From positions 1 through 44,113 of the forward strand of contig SHYM01000003.1 in NCBI GenBank assembly GCA_009692805.1: DNA of 44,113 nt, written 5' to 3'. Within the stretch, counting starts at the first letter, position 1. Every line of letters starts with the position of its first letter. The translations under genes were made by a program, and so were the position numbers. Below the pieces are notes generated by a model, which was not told where the DNA came from, did no database searches, and was given only the letters and a program-made list of their open reading frames with translations. The stretch is from Dehalococcoidia bacterium (GTDB lineage: Bacteria; Chloroflexota; Dehalococcoidia; SHYM01). Of this stretch, positions 8,776 through 16,215 are shown piece by piece.

Positions 8776-9324
8776 CTAACGGAGCCGGGTGATGGCCACC
8801 GCCACGCCAATGATTAGGCCCAGGACGTCTGGGAGTTGGAAGCCCCTGAGCAGGGCTTGGGGCAGGTAGGCCAGCGCCATGCCCAGCGCCGCGGCCGCCT
8901 GGAGCGCTGGCCCCCGCTTGTAGCGGGCGGAGCGGGTGACCGCCTCGGCGATCAGGTAGCCCACCCCCGCGGCCAGCAGCAGGTCCAGGAACAGGATTAG
9001 TCGCAGCGCCCCGCCCAGAATAAGCCAGGCGAACCCCAGGGCAAGCCCCGCGCCCAAGGCAGCCCCCAGCCCCCGCAGGTACAGGATGGGCGACACCTGA
9101 TAGGTAGGGACGCGCTTGAGCCGAGCGCAGTCGCGGCAGCGGGCCCCCACAGGCGTTGGGATGGCGCAGCGGGGGCAGATGGGCTGCTCGCACTTGGAGC
9201 AGCGAAGCCCGGTCTCCACACGAGAGTGGCGCGGGCACGGCACCGACACCCCCGCTGGTGGGGCTGGCGGCAGCCCTATGTCCGCCGGCGGCAGCTCGGT
9301 ATCGGATGATCGGGTCGCTGCCAC
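8776..9324 (-). CDS. B-box zinc-finger membrane protein
   Basis: This 182-residue protein has a Pro-rich N-terminus followed by a B-box-like zinc finger: C30, H33, C42, C45, C50, C53, C63, C66 in 'CPRHSRVETGLRCSKCEQPI' and the next 20 residues. Two or three hydrophobic helices follow from about 82 ('ILYLRGLGAALGAGLALGFA'). Such bacterial proteins are usually membrane-anchored with the zinc finger in the cytosol, and their role is unknown. Rhomboid-family proteins sometimes carry the same finger, but no Ser/His protease motif is present here. The start is GTG with a rather distant GGAGAG, 22 nt after fabZ. The last residues form an additional short helix and a basic end. Confidence 0.8.
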   Translation of the reverse strand: MAATRSSDTELPPADIGLPPAPPAGVSVPCPRHSRVETGLRCSKCEQPICPRCAIPTPVGARCRDCARLKRVPTYQVSPILYLRGLGAALGAGLALGFAWLILGGALRLILFLDLLLAAGVGYLIAEAVTRSARYKRGPALQAAAALGMALAYLPQALLRGFQLPDVLGLIIGVAVAITRLR

Positions 9325-9346
9325 GGCTGGCGTCTTCTCTCCAGTC

Positions 9347-9796
9347 CTAGCTCTTGATCGCTTCTGGATCCGCCAGGGCGAAGGTCAGCTCCCCTTGGGC
9401 GACTACCGTATCGCCTACCCTGGCCACACCGGTCCCTTTGCCGACGGGCCCTCGGATCCTGTCCACGGTGACCTCTAGCCGCAGGGTGTCCCCCGGGACC
9501 ACGGGCCGGCGAAAGCGGAAGTTATCAATGCCGGCGAAGAGCCCCAGCTTCCCTCGGTTCTCCGGCAGGCTCAACAGCGCGACGGCTCCCACCTGGGCCA
9601 GGGCCTCCACGATGAGCACCCCGGGCATGATGGGATTGCCCGGGAAATGGCCTTGGAAAAAATAGTCGTTGGCGGTAACGTTCTTGATACCGACGGCGCG
9701 CACGCCCGCCTCGAGCTCGACGATCCGGTCAATCATGAGGAAGGGCCAGCGGTGGGGGATAATCTCCTGGATCTCCTTGGCGCCCAGCACCGTCAT
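9347..9796 (-). CDS. fabZ: 3-hydroxyacyl-[acyl-carrier-protein] dehydratase
   Basis: FabZ removes water from 3-hydroxyacyl-ACP during each cycle of type II fatty-acid synthesis. The 149-residue hot-dog-fold protein has the opening '[20 protein letters not shown]' and the active site '[20 protein letters not shown]', with His50 and Glu64 as the catalytic pair. Length and motifs fit FabZ rather than FabA. Its ATG overlaps the stop of the PHP gene by 4 nt, so the two are translationally coupled. No other fatty-acid synthesis gene is adjacent. Confidence 0.96.
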   Translation of the reverse strand: MTVLGAKEIQEIIPHRWPFLMIDRIVELEAGVRAVGIKNVTANDYFFQGHFPGNPIMPGVLIVEALAQVGAVALLSLPENRGKLGLFAGIDNFRFRRPVVPGDTLRLEVTVDRIRGPVGKGTGVARVGDTVVAQGELTFALADPEAIKS

Positions 9797-10644
9797 GGCT
9801 CCACCACGTTGGCGCCGCGGTCCTTGGCTAGGGCGAGGAGCCGCTCCGCTGCTTCCTGGGGCACATCCGCGCCGCCAGGCAAGACCTCGGCGTCCCGCCT
9901 GAGGCCGTGGTAGTCGCTCCCTCCCAGGGGGAGCAGGCCGTGGCGCTGCGCCAGGCCCAGCAGCCGTGCCCGGACCTCGGGGCCATATCTCTTGTAGTAG
10001 ACCTCCATGCCCGCCAGACCCGCCGCCACCAGCTCGGGGAGCAGTGCCTCCGTCAGGCCGGGGACCTCGTCGGGGTGGGCGAGGACGGGGATTCCGCGCA
10101 CGCTCAGCACCAGGCGCACGGCCTCCTGGGGGCTCAGCCTAGCTCGCTCCACGTAGGCCTTCCCGCCGAAGGCGATGTAGCGGTCGAAGGCCTCCTGTAT
10201 GCTGCCCACGTGGCCCACCTCCACCATGGCCTGGGCCACGTGGGGACGCCCCACCGACCCGCCATTGCTCAGCTCCAGCACCCGCTGCCAGGAGATGGGG
10301 AGGCCGAGGCCGGCCAGCTTGTCCACCATCCGGCGGCCCCGGTCCAGCCGGCCCGCGCGCAGCCCCGACAGGGTCTGCTGGAAGGCCGGTGCCTGGTAGT
10401 GGAGGCAGTAGCCCAGGATGTGCACCTCGCCACCAGGCACCTCGGTGTTCAGCTCGACGCCGGGGATCAGGCGCAGGCCGGGATGGCGTTTGCTGGCCGC
10501 AAAGCCTTCCGCCAGCCCTTCCGTGGAGTCGTGGTCGGTGATCGCCATCGTCCGCACACCCTGGCTAGCCGCCAGCTCCACCAGCTTGGTGGCGGAGAGG
10601 GTCCCGTCGGAGGCGGTGGTATGCAGGTGAAGGTCTACGTGCAT
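9793..10644 (-). CDS. PHP-domain phosphoesterase
   Basis: The 283 residues show the four PHP motifs. These are '[11 protein letters not shown]' at the N-terminus, '[11 protein letters not shown]', the middle region with '[20 protein letters not shown]', and '[11 protein letters not shown]' followed by 'GGSDYHG' near the end. These His/Asp clusters bind a trinuclear metal site. Stand-alone proteins of this kind include 3',5'-nucleoside bisphosphate phosphatases and the RNase AM/YciV group, which fits best by length and motif order. The exact substrate cannot be read from sequence. It overlaps fabZ by 4 nt and lies 18 nt after ymdB, so an operon ymdB-PHP-fabZ is likely, with two possible RNA/nucleotide phosphodiesterases together. 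Confidence 0.88.
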   Translation of the reverse strand: MHVDLHLHTTASDGTLSATKLVELAASQGVRTMAITDHDSTEGLAEGFAASKRHPGLRLIPGVELNTEVPGGEVHILGYCLHYQAPAFQQTLSGLRAGRLDRGRRMVDKLAGLGLPISWQRVLELSNGGSVGRPHVAQAMVEVGHVGSIQEAFDRYIAFGGKAYVERARLSPQEAVRLVLSVRGIPVLAHPDEVPGLTEALLPELVAAGLAGMEVYYKRYGPEVRARLLGLAQRHGLLPLGGSDYHGLRRDAEVLPGGADVPQEAAERLLALAKDRGANVVEP

Positions 10645-10662
10645 TCGGTGCTGCTCGCTGCC

Positions 10663-11430
10663 CTATTCCACCTCTCGGTCGATGCGCTGGATGGCGCTGG
10701 CCCGCCCGGTGGCGCTGTCCACCTCGACCAGCACGGAGGAGAATCGCACCGGCCCCGCGGCGACCTCCAGGCGGTTGGGGAGCAGGGTGAGGAATCGCTC
10801 TAACACCGACTCCTTGGTGTCGCCGATGACGGAGTCCCGAGGCCCCACCATGCCCACGTCGGTGACGAAGGCGGTGCCTCCAGGCAGGACACGGGCATCG
10901 GCCGTGGGGACGTGGGTATGGGTGCCCAGGACGGCGCTCACCCGGCCTGCCAGGTACCAGCCCATGGCCTGCTTCTCGGAGGTGGCCTCGGCGTGAAAGT
11001 CCACCACGATCACCGGGGGGCGGTCGCTGAGGCCATTCAAGAACTGGTCCATGGTCAGGAAGGGGTGCTCCAGGGGCTGCATGAAGACCCTACCCATGAG
11101 ATTGACGACCATGACGCCACCCAACCGCAGGGCGCCCCGGCCGGGAGTCCCCGGGGGAAAGTTCAGGGGCCGTAGCAGGGGCACCTCCTGGTCCAAATAT
11201 GGCACGATCTCTTTCTGGTCCCAGATATGGTTACCGCTGGTCAGGACATCCACCCCGGACTCCAACAGCTCCTGGGCGGTGGCGGGCGTGATGCCATAGC
11301 CGCCGGCGGAATTCTCGCCGTTGGCGATGACGAGGTCTAGGCCGAGCTCCTTTCGCAAGGCAGGCACCAGGGCCCGCACGGCGCGCCGCCCCGGCCTCCC
11401 CACCACGTCACCTACCATCAAGATGCGCAT
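10663..11430 (-). CDS. ymdB: YmdB-family metallophosphoesterase (cyclic nucleotide phosphodiesterase)
   Basis: This family of calcineurin-like phosphoesterases hydrolyses 2',3'- and 3',5'-cyclic nucleotides. In Bacillus its gene is linked to rny, and the protein influences biofilm decisions. The metal-binding motifs are 'ILMVGDVVGRPGRRAV', 'NGENSAGGYG', 'TSGNHIWDQKEI', 'VVDFHAEATSEKQAMG' and 'GTHTHVPTADARV'. The 255-residue length is typical. It is downstream of rny on the same strand, the conserved neighbourhood, but here separated by about 300 bp containing repeat copy C. It may therefore be transcribed separately or by read-through. Confidence 0.93.
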   Translation of the reverse strand: MRILMVGDVVGRPGRRAVRALVPALRKELGLDLVIANGENSAGGYGITPATAQELLESGVDVLTSGNHIWDQKEIVPYLDQEVPLLRPLNFPPGTPGRGALRLGGVMVVNLMGRVFMQPLEHPFLTMDQFLNGLSDRPPVIVVDFHAEATSEKQAMGWYLAGRVSAVLGTHTHVPTADARVLPGGTAFVTDVGMVGPRDSVIGDTKESVLERFLTLLPNRLEVAAGPVRFSSVLVEVDSATGRASAIQRIDREVE

Positions 11431-11447
11431 CTACTCACTTAGGGACA

Positions 11448-11491
11448 GAGAGGGGCGAGGTAGCCCTAGTGCAGGGTTCCTCGCCCCTCTC
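11448..11491. repeat. Long inverted repeat beside repeat copy C
   Basis: Perfect 13-bp arms GAGAGGGGCGAGG (11448-11460) and CCTCGCCCCTCTC (11479-11491) flank an 18-nt loop in the leader of ymdB. It is separate from copy C, which begins at 11508. It could act as a terminator or attenuator in the rny-ymdB gap, but no T-tract follows on the minus strand. Confidence 0.6.
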
Positions 11492-11507
11492 CCTTCTGTA
11501 TGCTGGG

Positions 11508-11720
11508 TGGCTTTGCACAAAAAGCCGCATTTTCTCGTTCAGGCTCTCTCTATGAGTATGCCCGCAACCATCTCCCTGGCCCCCTTCCTAGCCAGGAAGG
11601 GGGTAGTTTGAATGGGATGGAAGGGGGACACCCCCTTCCATCCCCGGCAGAGTCCCGACACGTCGGGATCTGCACTCTCTCCCGCCGCAGGCGGGCCGGC
11701 AGGATGCCCTTGTGCAAAGC
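11508..11720 (-). mobile_element. MITE-like element, copy C, with 9-bp target duplication
   Basis: This 213-bp element has ends TGGCTTTGCACAA and TTGTGCAAAGC, whose 11-bp core GCTTTGCACAA is a perfect terminal inverted repeat. It is flanked by an exact 9-bp direct repeat TATGCTGGG (11499-11507 and 11721-11729), as left by transposition. Internal modules shared with copies A, B and D are the CCCCCTTCCT/AGGAAGGGGG palindrome, a GTCCCGAC/GTCGGGA hairpin, GGGGGACACCCCC, and a CCCGCC/GGCGGG hairpin. There is no coding capacity, so any transposase must act in trans. It sits just past the rny stop at 11736. Confidence 0.88.
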
Positions 11721-11735
11721 TATGCTGGGGCTGTC

Positions 11736-13283
11736 TTACTTGGCGAAGTCCACGGCCCGGGTTTCACGGATTACCGTCACCTTGATCTGTCCCGGGTACT
11801 GCAAGCTCTCCTCGATCTTTTTGCCGATGTCCCGCGCTAGCCTAACGATGCCTAGGTCATCGATGCGCTCTGGCTTCACCATAATCCGCACCTCACGACC
11901 GGCCTGGATGGCGTAGGACTTCTCCACGCCTTCAAAGCTGTTGGCGACCCCTTCCACGGCCTCGAGCCGCTTGAGGTAGCTCTCCAGCGACTCCCGGCGG
12001 GCGCCGGGCCGGGCGCCCGTTATGGCGTCGGCCGCGGCCACGATCCAGGTTTCAGCGCTCTCCACCCGTTCCAGACCTTCCAGGTGCCCGTCTTCATGGT
12101 GGCCGATGACCGCCTGGGCCACGGCCTTGGGCAGGCCAAAGCGTAGCATCAGGTCGGCCCCAATGACGTGGTGGGCCCCCTCCACTTCGTGGGTCAAGGC
12201 CTTGCCGACATCGTGGAGCAGCGCCCCCAGCTTGCAGACCTTGACGTCGGCGCCGATCTCGGCGGCCATCAAGGCGGCCAACTGCGCCGCCTGGACGCTG
12301 TGCTGCAGAATGTTTTGCCCGTAGCTGGTGCGGTACTTGAGCCGCCCTATGAGCTTCACCAGCTCCGCCGGAAGCCCTTGCACACCCAGCTCGTAGACGG
12401 CCTGTTCCCCTGCCTGTTTGATGGTGTTTTCCACTTCCTTCTCGGCCCGCTTCACCTCTTCCTCGATGCGGGCGGGCTGGATGCGCCCGTCCTGGATCAG
12501 CCTGGTGAGGGCGATCCGGGCCACCTCCCTACGGACCGGGTCGAAGCAGGAGATCGAGATCGCCCCGGGGGTATCGTCGATAACGAGGTCCACACCGGTG
12601 GCGGCCTCCAGGGCGCGGATGTTGCGCCCCTCGCGGCCGATGAGGCGGCCCTTCATCTCGTCGTTGGGCAGGGGCACGGCGGAGGTCGTTGTCTCCGATG
12701 AGACGTCGCCGCCCAGGCGCTCGATGGCGGAGGTGATGATTTCGCGGGCCCGCTCGTCAGCCTCCTCCCGGGTCTGGGTTTCGATCCTACGTACTAGGCG
12801 ATTGGCTTCGTTACGGACCTCGGTCTCGATCAAGGCCAGCATCTGGACCTTGGCCTGCTCCACGGTGAGCCCCGAGACGGCTTCTAGCTTGCTCCGCTGC
12901 TGCGCTTTCACGGCCTCGACCTCGGCCAGACGGTCGTCTATGGCCTTCTCCCGGTTGACCAAGCCTTGCTCGCGTCGCTCGGTCTGCTCAATCTTCCGGT
13001 CTAGGTTCTCCTCTTTTTGAACGGCTCTCCGCTCCTGGCGTTGCAGTTCGGCCCGGCGGTCCCGTAGCTCCGCCGCCACCTCACGTTCCCTGGCGCTGAT
13101 CTCAGCCTCGGCTGTCTCCTTGAGCTTGATGGCCTCGTTCCTGGCATCAAGGACGATCTTCCCGGCGTCTTTCTGGGCGGCTTGGAGCTTGCGGGACTGG
13201 AACATCTCCCTTAGGAGGTACCCCAAGCCTCCTCCCACGGCCAGGGCCGCCAGGGCCACGGCGACCACGATTCCTGGATTCAT
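11736..13283 (-). CDS. rny: Ribonuclease Y
   Basis: RNase Y is a membrane-anchored endoribonuclease that starts mRNA decay. The 515 residues have an N-terminal membrane helix ('VVAVALAALAVGGGLGYLL'), a long Arg/Glu-rich coiled coil to about 190, a KH domain with 'GRLIGREGRNIRALE' at 212-226, and an HD domain with the catalytic pair in 'LLHDVGKALTHE' at 356-367. The C-terminal region is typical. AGAGG precedes the ATG at good spacing. It has its own strong promoter (13359-13387) with a perfect palindrome just upstream. Downstream is ymdB, as in Firmicutes. This is a confident assignment. Confidence 0.97.
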   Translation of the reverse strand: MNPGIVVAVALAALAVGGGLGYLLREMFQSRKLQAAQKDAGKIVLDARNEAIKLKETAEAEISAREREVAAELRDRRAELQRQERRAVQKEENLDRKIEQTERREQGLVNREKAIDDRLAEVEAVKAQQRSKLEAVSGLTVEQAKVQMLALIETEVRNEANRLVRRIETQTREEADERAREIITSAIERLGGDVSSETTTSAVPLPNDEMKGRLIGREGRNIRALEAATGVDLVIDDTPGAISISCFDPVRREVARIALTRLIQDGRIQPARIEEEVKRAEKEVENTIKQAGEQAVYELGVQGLPAELVKLIGRLKYRTSYGQNILQHSVQAAQLAALMAAEIGADVKVCKLGALLHDVGKALTHEVEGAHHVIGADLMLRFGLPKAVAQAVIGHHEDGHLEGLERVESAETWIVAAADAITGARPGARRESLESYLKRLEAVEGVANSFEGVEKSYAIQAGREVRIMVKPERIDDLGIVRLARDIGKKIEESLQYPGQIKVTVIRETRAVDFAK

Positions 13284-13358
13284 TTCTTTCCTCTCTTTTG
13301 CGAAGCGGGGAGATGGATGGCCCGCTCCATCTCCCGATGGCGTTCTTATAACTTATTC

Positions 13359-13387
13359 ATGTTAGTGTTTTAGCCAGATAGTGTCAA
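13359..13387 (-). promoter_or_regulatory. Sigma70-type promoter for rny
   Basis: On the minus strand a consensus TTGACA (13387-13382) is followed after exactly 17 nt by TAACAT (13364-13359). This gives a start near 13352 and a leader of about 70 nt before the rny ATG. The region is distinctly AT-richer than its surroundings. Confidence 0.75.
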
Positions 13388-13390
13388 CGT

Positions 13391-13413
13391 GTGTAGGAAA
13401 TTGTTTCCTACAC
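13391..13413. promoter_or_regulatory. Perfect palindrome next to the rny -35 box, operator or recA terminator
   Basis: Arms GTGTAGGAAA and TTTCCTACAC flank a 3-nt centre, beginning 3 bp upstream of the rny -35 hexamer. The symmetric 23-bp site looks like a dimeric regulator's operator. It is also about 80 bp past the recA stop and could fold in RNA, but no T-run follows on the minus strand. Confidence 0.55.
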
Positions 13414-13495
13414 GACAGGCGTGTTGGGGGTCGTTAGGCGGGAGGGCGGACGGCCCTCCGGAGGGGCATGCTCACCTGGGGAGAGGGCGGCCAGG

Positions 13496-14539
13496 CTAGG
13501 GCTCCTGCTCGCCTTCTCCTTCTGGGGATGCCCCCTCCAGGCTGGCGGCGGCGGTGGCGGCCGCGGCGCGGACCCTGGCCTCGATCTCCTTGGCCAGAGG
13601 GGAATTATCCCTGAGGAAGGCCTTCACGTTCTCGCGACCTTGGCCCAGGCGCACCTCTCCAAAGGAGAAAAAGGCGCCGCTCTTCTTAATCGCCCCCGTC
13701 AGCACCCCAAGATCGACCAGGTCGCCTTCCTTGCTGATCCCACGATTGAACATGATGTCGAACTCGGCTAGGCGGAAGGGCGGCGCCACCTTGTTCTTGA
13801 CCACCCGCGCCTTGACCCGGCTGCCGATGACCTCCGTGCCCTGCTTGATTTGCTCCAGCCGGCGCATGTCGATGCGGACGGAGGCGTAAAACTTCAGGGC
13901 TCGCCCCCCGGGGGTAACCTCGGGGTTGCCGAATATGATGCCCACCTTCTCGCGCAGCTGATTGATGAAGACGACGGACGTTCGGGAACGGGCGATGGCG
14001 GAGGTGAGCTTGCGCAGGGCCTGGGACATCAGCCGGGCCTGGAGCCCCACGTGCGTGTCGCCCATCTCTCCCTCGATCTCCGCTCGGGGCACCAGGGCCG
14101 CCACGCTATCGATGACTACCACGTCCAGGGCAGCCGAGCGCACGAGGGCCTCGGTGATCTCCAGGGCTTGCTCGGCATTGTCCGGCTGCGAGATGTAGAG
14201 CTCGTTCACGTCCACGCCAATGCGGCGGGCGTAGGAGGGGTCCAGGGCGTGCTCGGCGTCGATGTAGGCCGCAATACCGCCGTTCTGCTGCGCGCTGGCC
14301 ATGATGTGCAGGGCCAGGGTGGACTTGCCCGAGGACTCGGCACCGAAGATCTCGGTGACCCTCCCCCGCGGGATGCCTCCCACTCCCAGCGCGAGGTCCA
14401 GGGAGAGCGAGCCCGTGGGTATGCTCTCCACCGTCAGCTTCGTCTGGGCCTCCCCGAGCTTCATGACGGTGCCGCGGCCAAACTGCCGCTCGATCTGGCT
14501 CAACGCCATCTCCAGGGCCTTCACCCTCTCGTTCTCCAT
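13496..14539 (-). CDS. recA: Recombinase RecA
   Basis: RecA forms filaments on single-stranded DNA, drives homologous strand exchange, and triggers LexA self-cleavage. The 347 residues have Walker [10 protein letters not shown] at 66-74, the conserved '[18 protein letters not shown]', Walker B in '[12 protein letters not shown]', the loop '[20 protein letters not shown]', and '[10 protein letters not shown]'. The C-terminal tail is acidic, as usual. AGGAGG lies 5-6 nt before the ATG. It follows an 83-residue membrane protein gene by 57 bp and probably shares the promoter at 14920-14947, which carries a LexA-like sequence. Confidence 0.98.
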   Translation of the reverse strand: MENERVKALEMALSQIERQFGRGTVMKLGEAQTKLTVESIPTGSLSLDLALGVGGIPRGRVTEIFGAESSGKSTLALHIMASAQQNGGIAAYIDAEHALDPSYARRIGVDVNELYISQPDNAEQALEITEALVRSAALDVVVIDSVAALVPRAEIEGEMGDTHVGLQARLMSQALRKLTSAIARSRTSVVFINQLREKVGIIFGNPEVTPGGRALKFYASVRIDMRRLEQIKQGTEVIGSRVKARVVKNKVAPPFRLAEFDIMFNRGISKEGDLVDLGVLTGAIKKSGAFFSFGEVRLGQGRENVKAFLRDNSPLAKEIEARVRAAAATAAASLEGASPEGEGEQEP

Positions 14540-14596
14540 GGCGCCTCCTGGTATCTCGTCTTATAGTCCATCCCATCTTGCGGCGAGGGGCACATT

Positions 14597-14848
14597 TTAT
14601 CGCCGGCTGCGGTCGCCTAAGAGCCCTAAGCGCCTGGCCAGGTAGGTCAGCAGGATAACGAAGCCCGCCAACAGCCCTACGAACGGCAGGAGGCTGGCGG
14701 AATGAAGCACCCCGGCCGTAAGAAAAAAGCTGGCGAAATAGGCGACGAGCCCGATGCCGGTGTACACCAGGTATTGCCTCCCCCGCCGCGGCCTCGCCTG
14801 ACCCTCCGGGGCCCTGGGCGCACGCCCTCCGCTATCCTCTTTGGCCAT
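14597..14848 (-). CDS. Small two-helix membrane protein upstream of recA
   Basis: This 83-residue protein has a basic, Pro/Arg-rich first 27 residues, then two hydrophobic helices ('YTGIGLVAYFASFFLTAGVL' and 'LLPFVGLLAGFVILLTYLA') and a basic tail. By the positive-inside rule both ends should be cytosolic. I do not recognise the family. It is the first gene behind a strong promoter and precedes recA, so it may be induced with recA. The start is ATG with only a weak AGGA upstream. Confidence 0.7.
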   Translation of the reverse strand: MAKEDSGGRAPRAPEGQARPRRGRQYLVYTGIGLVAYFASFFLTAGVLHSASLLPFVGLLAGFVILLTYLARRLGLLGDRSRR

Positions 14849-14919
14849 GGGCCCATCCTATCACGGCGCCCTCCTATTGCACGGCCAGGGTTTGCCTCAA
14901 CGTGCCGACGCCTGGAGTT

Positions 14920-14947
14920 ACTATAGAACAGCCGTCCTATTTGTCAA
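14920..14947 (-). promoter_or_regulatory. Strong sigma70-type promoter for the recA transcript
   Basis: On the minus strand a consensus TTGACA (14947-14942) and TATAGT (14925-14920) are spaced 16 nt apart. Transcription would start near 14913, about 65 nt before the 83-residue gene that precedes recA. It lies in a 130-bp stretch between that gene and repeat copy D. Confidence 0.78.
14926..14937. promoter_or_regulatory. LexA-like operator between the -35 and -10 boxes
   Basis: GAACAGCCGTCC fits the Gram-positive type SOS box GAAC-N4-GTTC with one mismatch. It fills most of the spacer of the recA promoter, where a bound repressor would block RNA polymerase. The motif is short, and no LexA gene is in the window, so this is a candidate only. 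Confidence 0.4.
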
Positions 14948-14979
14948 GCCGCCACTTGTCGGGCTCGGGACGAGGGGTG

Positions 14980-15202
14980 GCCTTGCACGAAAAGTCGGTC
15001 AATGTAGCGGGAGTGCAGAGTCCCGACGTGTCTGGACTCTGCCGGGGGCCAAAGGGGGTGTCCCCCTTTCTCTGCTTTTATGTTACCCCCTTCCTGGCCA
15101 GAGCCTGCCCTGAGCCTGCCGAAGGGAAGGGGGCCGGGGGATGGTCGATGGCATCTTCAGGGAAGAGCCAGATCGAAGAAAACGAGACTTTTTATGCAAG
15201 GC
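14980..15202 (+). repeat. MITE-like intergenic repeat, copy D, interrupted
   Basis: The ends are GCCTTGCACGAAAAG and CTTTTTATGCAAGGC. Its inner order matches copy A: AGAGTCC.GAC/GTCtGGACTCT hairpin, AAAGGGGGTGTCCCCCTTT, then the CCCCCTTCCTGGCCA palindrome, which is split by 24 extra bases at 15101-15124. The rest of the gap to the fpg stop (15203-15277) shows nothing recognisable. Confidence 0.82.
15101..15124 (+). repeat. 24-bp mini-repeat inserted in copy D
   Basis: Two GAGCCTGCC units separated by CT and followed by GAAG interrupt the palindrome that is intact in copies A and B. Sequences of the type CCTGAGCCTGCCGAAGGG recur in many bacterial genomes. A degenerate relative (GTAGCCGAAGGG...GGTCGAAGGG) lies right after copy B, at about 6611-6637. 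Confidence 0.65.
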
Positions 15203-15277
15203 TGCGACGGGGCTAGATGGTGGACGTGGGCTCTCCACGAAGGGTCTCGGCGCCCCTGCGGCGGAAGCTCACGCTGC

Positions 15278-16123
15278 TCAGAGCGCCGCGAGTCTCCCCT
15301 TGACCGGCCGGCGAGGCTGGCATCCGGGACAGAAGTGGGCGCTGCGCTGGCCCACCACCGTGCGCTGGATGGCGGTGCGACAGCGCGGGCAGGGCTCGCC
15401 GTCCCGCTGGTAGACGCGCAGCGCCAGCTGGTTGGAGCCCGTGTTGCCATAGCCGTCGCGGTAGGTATCGAAGCTGGTGCCGCGGTTGCGTATGCCCTGT
15501 TCGAGCACCGTCACGATAGAGTCCCGCAGCCGGGCAACCTCGGCCCGCCGGAGGCCGTCGGCCCGCCGCAGGGGGTGGACACCGGCCAGGAAAAGGGCCT
15601 CGTCGGCGTAGATGTTCCCCACCCCGGCCACCACCTTCTGATCGCACAGGCAGGCCTTGATGGGCGCCCGGCGGCCCTTGAGGGCCTGGGCGAGCCGCTC
15701 CGCCGTGAAGGCAGCGTCCAGAGGCTCGGGGCCCAGGGCCGGGAGGGCCTGGGCGAGGTCGTCCACCAGCCAGAGGCGCCCGAACTTGCGGATGTCGGTG
15801 AAGCGCAGCTCGTGGCCGCCGTCCAGGGCGAAGACGGTCCGGGTGAAGCGGTCGGGCGGCTCGCTGGCGCGGCGCCAGAGGAGCGCCCCCGTCATCTTCA
15901 GGTGCAGCACCAGGAAGCGTCCGCTGGCGAGGGGCAGGGCGATGTACTTGCCCCGGCGTTCCATCCCGACGATCCGCTGACCGCGCAGGCCCAGGACAAA
16001 GCCCTCCACGTCGGGCGCCCCCACGGCCTTGGGCCAGGCTAGCCGGACGTCGGTGATGGTGCGGCCCTTCAGATGCGGGAGCAGGTCGTCGACGATGGTC
16101 TGGACTTCTGGCAGCTCGGGCAT
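15278..16123 (-). CDS. mutM: Formamidopyrimidine-DNA glycosylase
   Basis: MutM/Fpg excises 8-oxoguanine and formamidopyrimidines and nicks the DNA by beta/delta elimination. The 281 residues begin with the catalytic PELPEV motif (Pro2, Glu3). They contain the conserved lysine in 'GMERRGKYIALPL', the helix-two-turn-helix block with 'KACLCDQKVVAGVGNIYADE', and a complete C-terminal zinc finger with C245-x2-C248 and C265-x2-C268. All expected catalytic residues are present. A TATAAT lies only 6 nt before the ATG, with no ribosome site between, which suggests leaderless expression. It belongs with recA as a second DNA-maintenance gene but probably has its own promoter. Confidence 0.96.
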   Translation of the reverse strand: MPELPEVQTIVDDLLPHLKGRTITDVRLAWPKAVGAPDVEGFVLGLRGQRIVGMERRGKYIALPLASGRFLVLHLKMTGALLWRRASEPPDRFTRTVFALDGGHELRFTDIRKFGRLWLVDDLAQALPALGPEPLDAAFTAERLAQALKGRRAPIKACLCDQKVVAGVGNIYADEALFLAGVHPLRRADGLRRAEVARLRDSIVTVLEQGIRNRGTSFDTYRDGYGNTGSNQLALRVYQRDGEPCPRCRTAIQRTVVGQRSAHFCPGCQPRRPVKGRLAAL

Positions 16124-16129
16124 GGCCCC

Positions 16130-16135
16130 ATTATA
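16130..16135 (-). promoter_or_regulatory. -10 box placed 6 nt before the fpg start codon
   Basis: On the minus strand TATAAT is followed by GGGGCC and then the ATG. Transcription would then begin at or within a base or two of the start codon, giving a leaderless mRNA. No -35 match is visible at 16-18 nt upstream. Confidence 0.45.
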
Positions 16136-16215
16136 GGCCAGCTATACCGAGCACCTCCTGGCGCAGCCGAGGACTTCAAGCTGGGTTTGGGGTGCCCTTG
16201 GAGAGAGTAGCGAGG

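Noticed and set aside
3099-15202. CRISPR array
   Set aside because: The repeated units are about 200 bp, kilobases apart, in both orientations, without regular spacers or cas genes.
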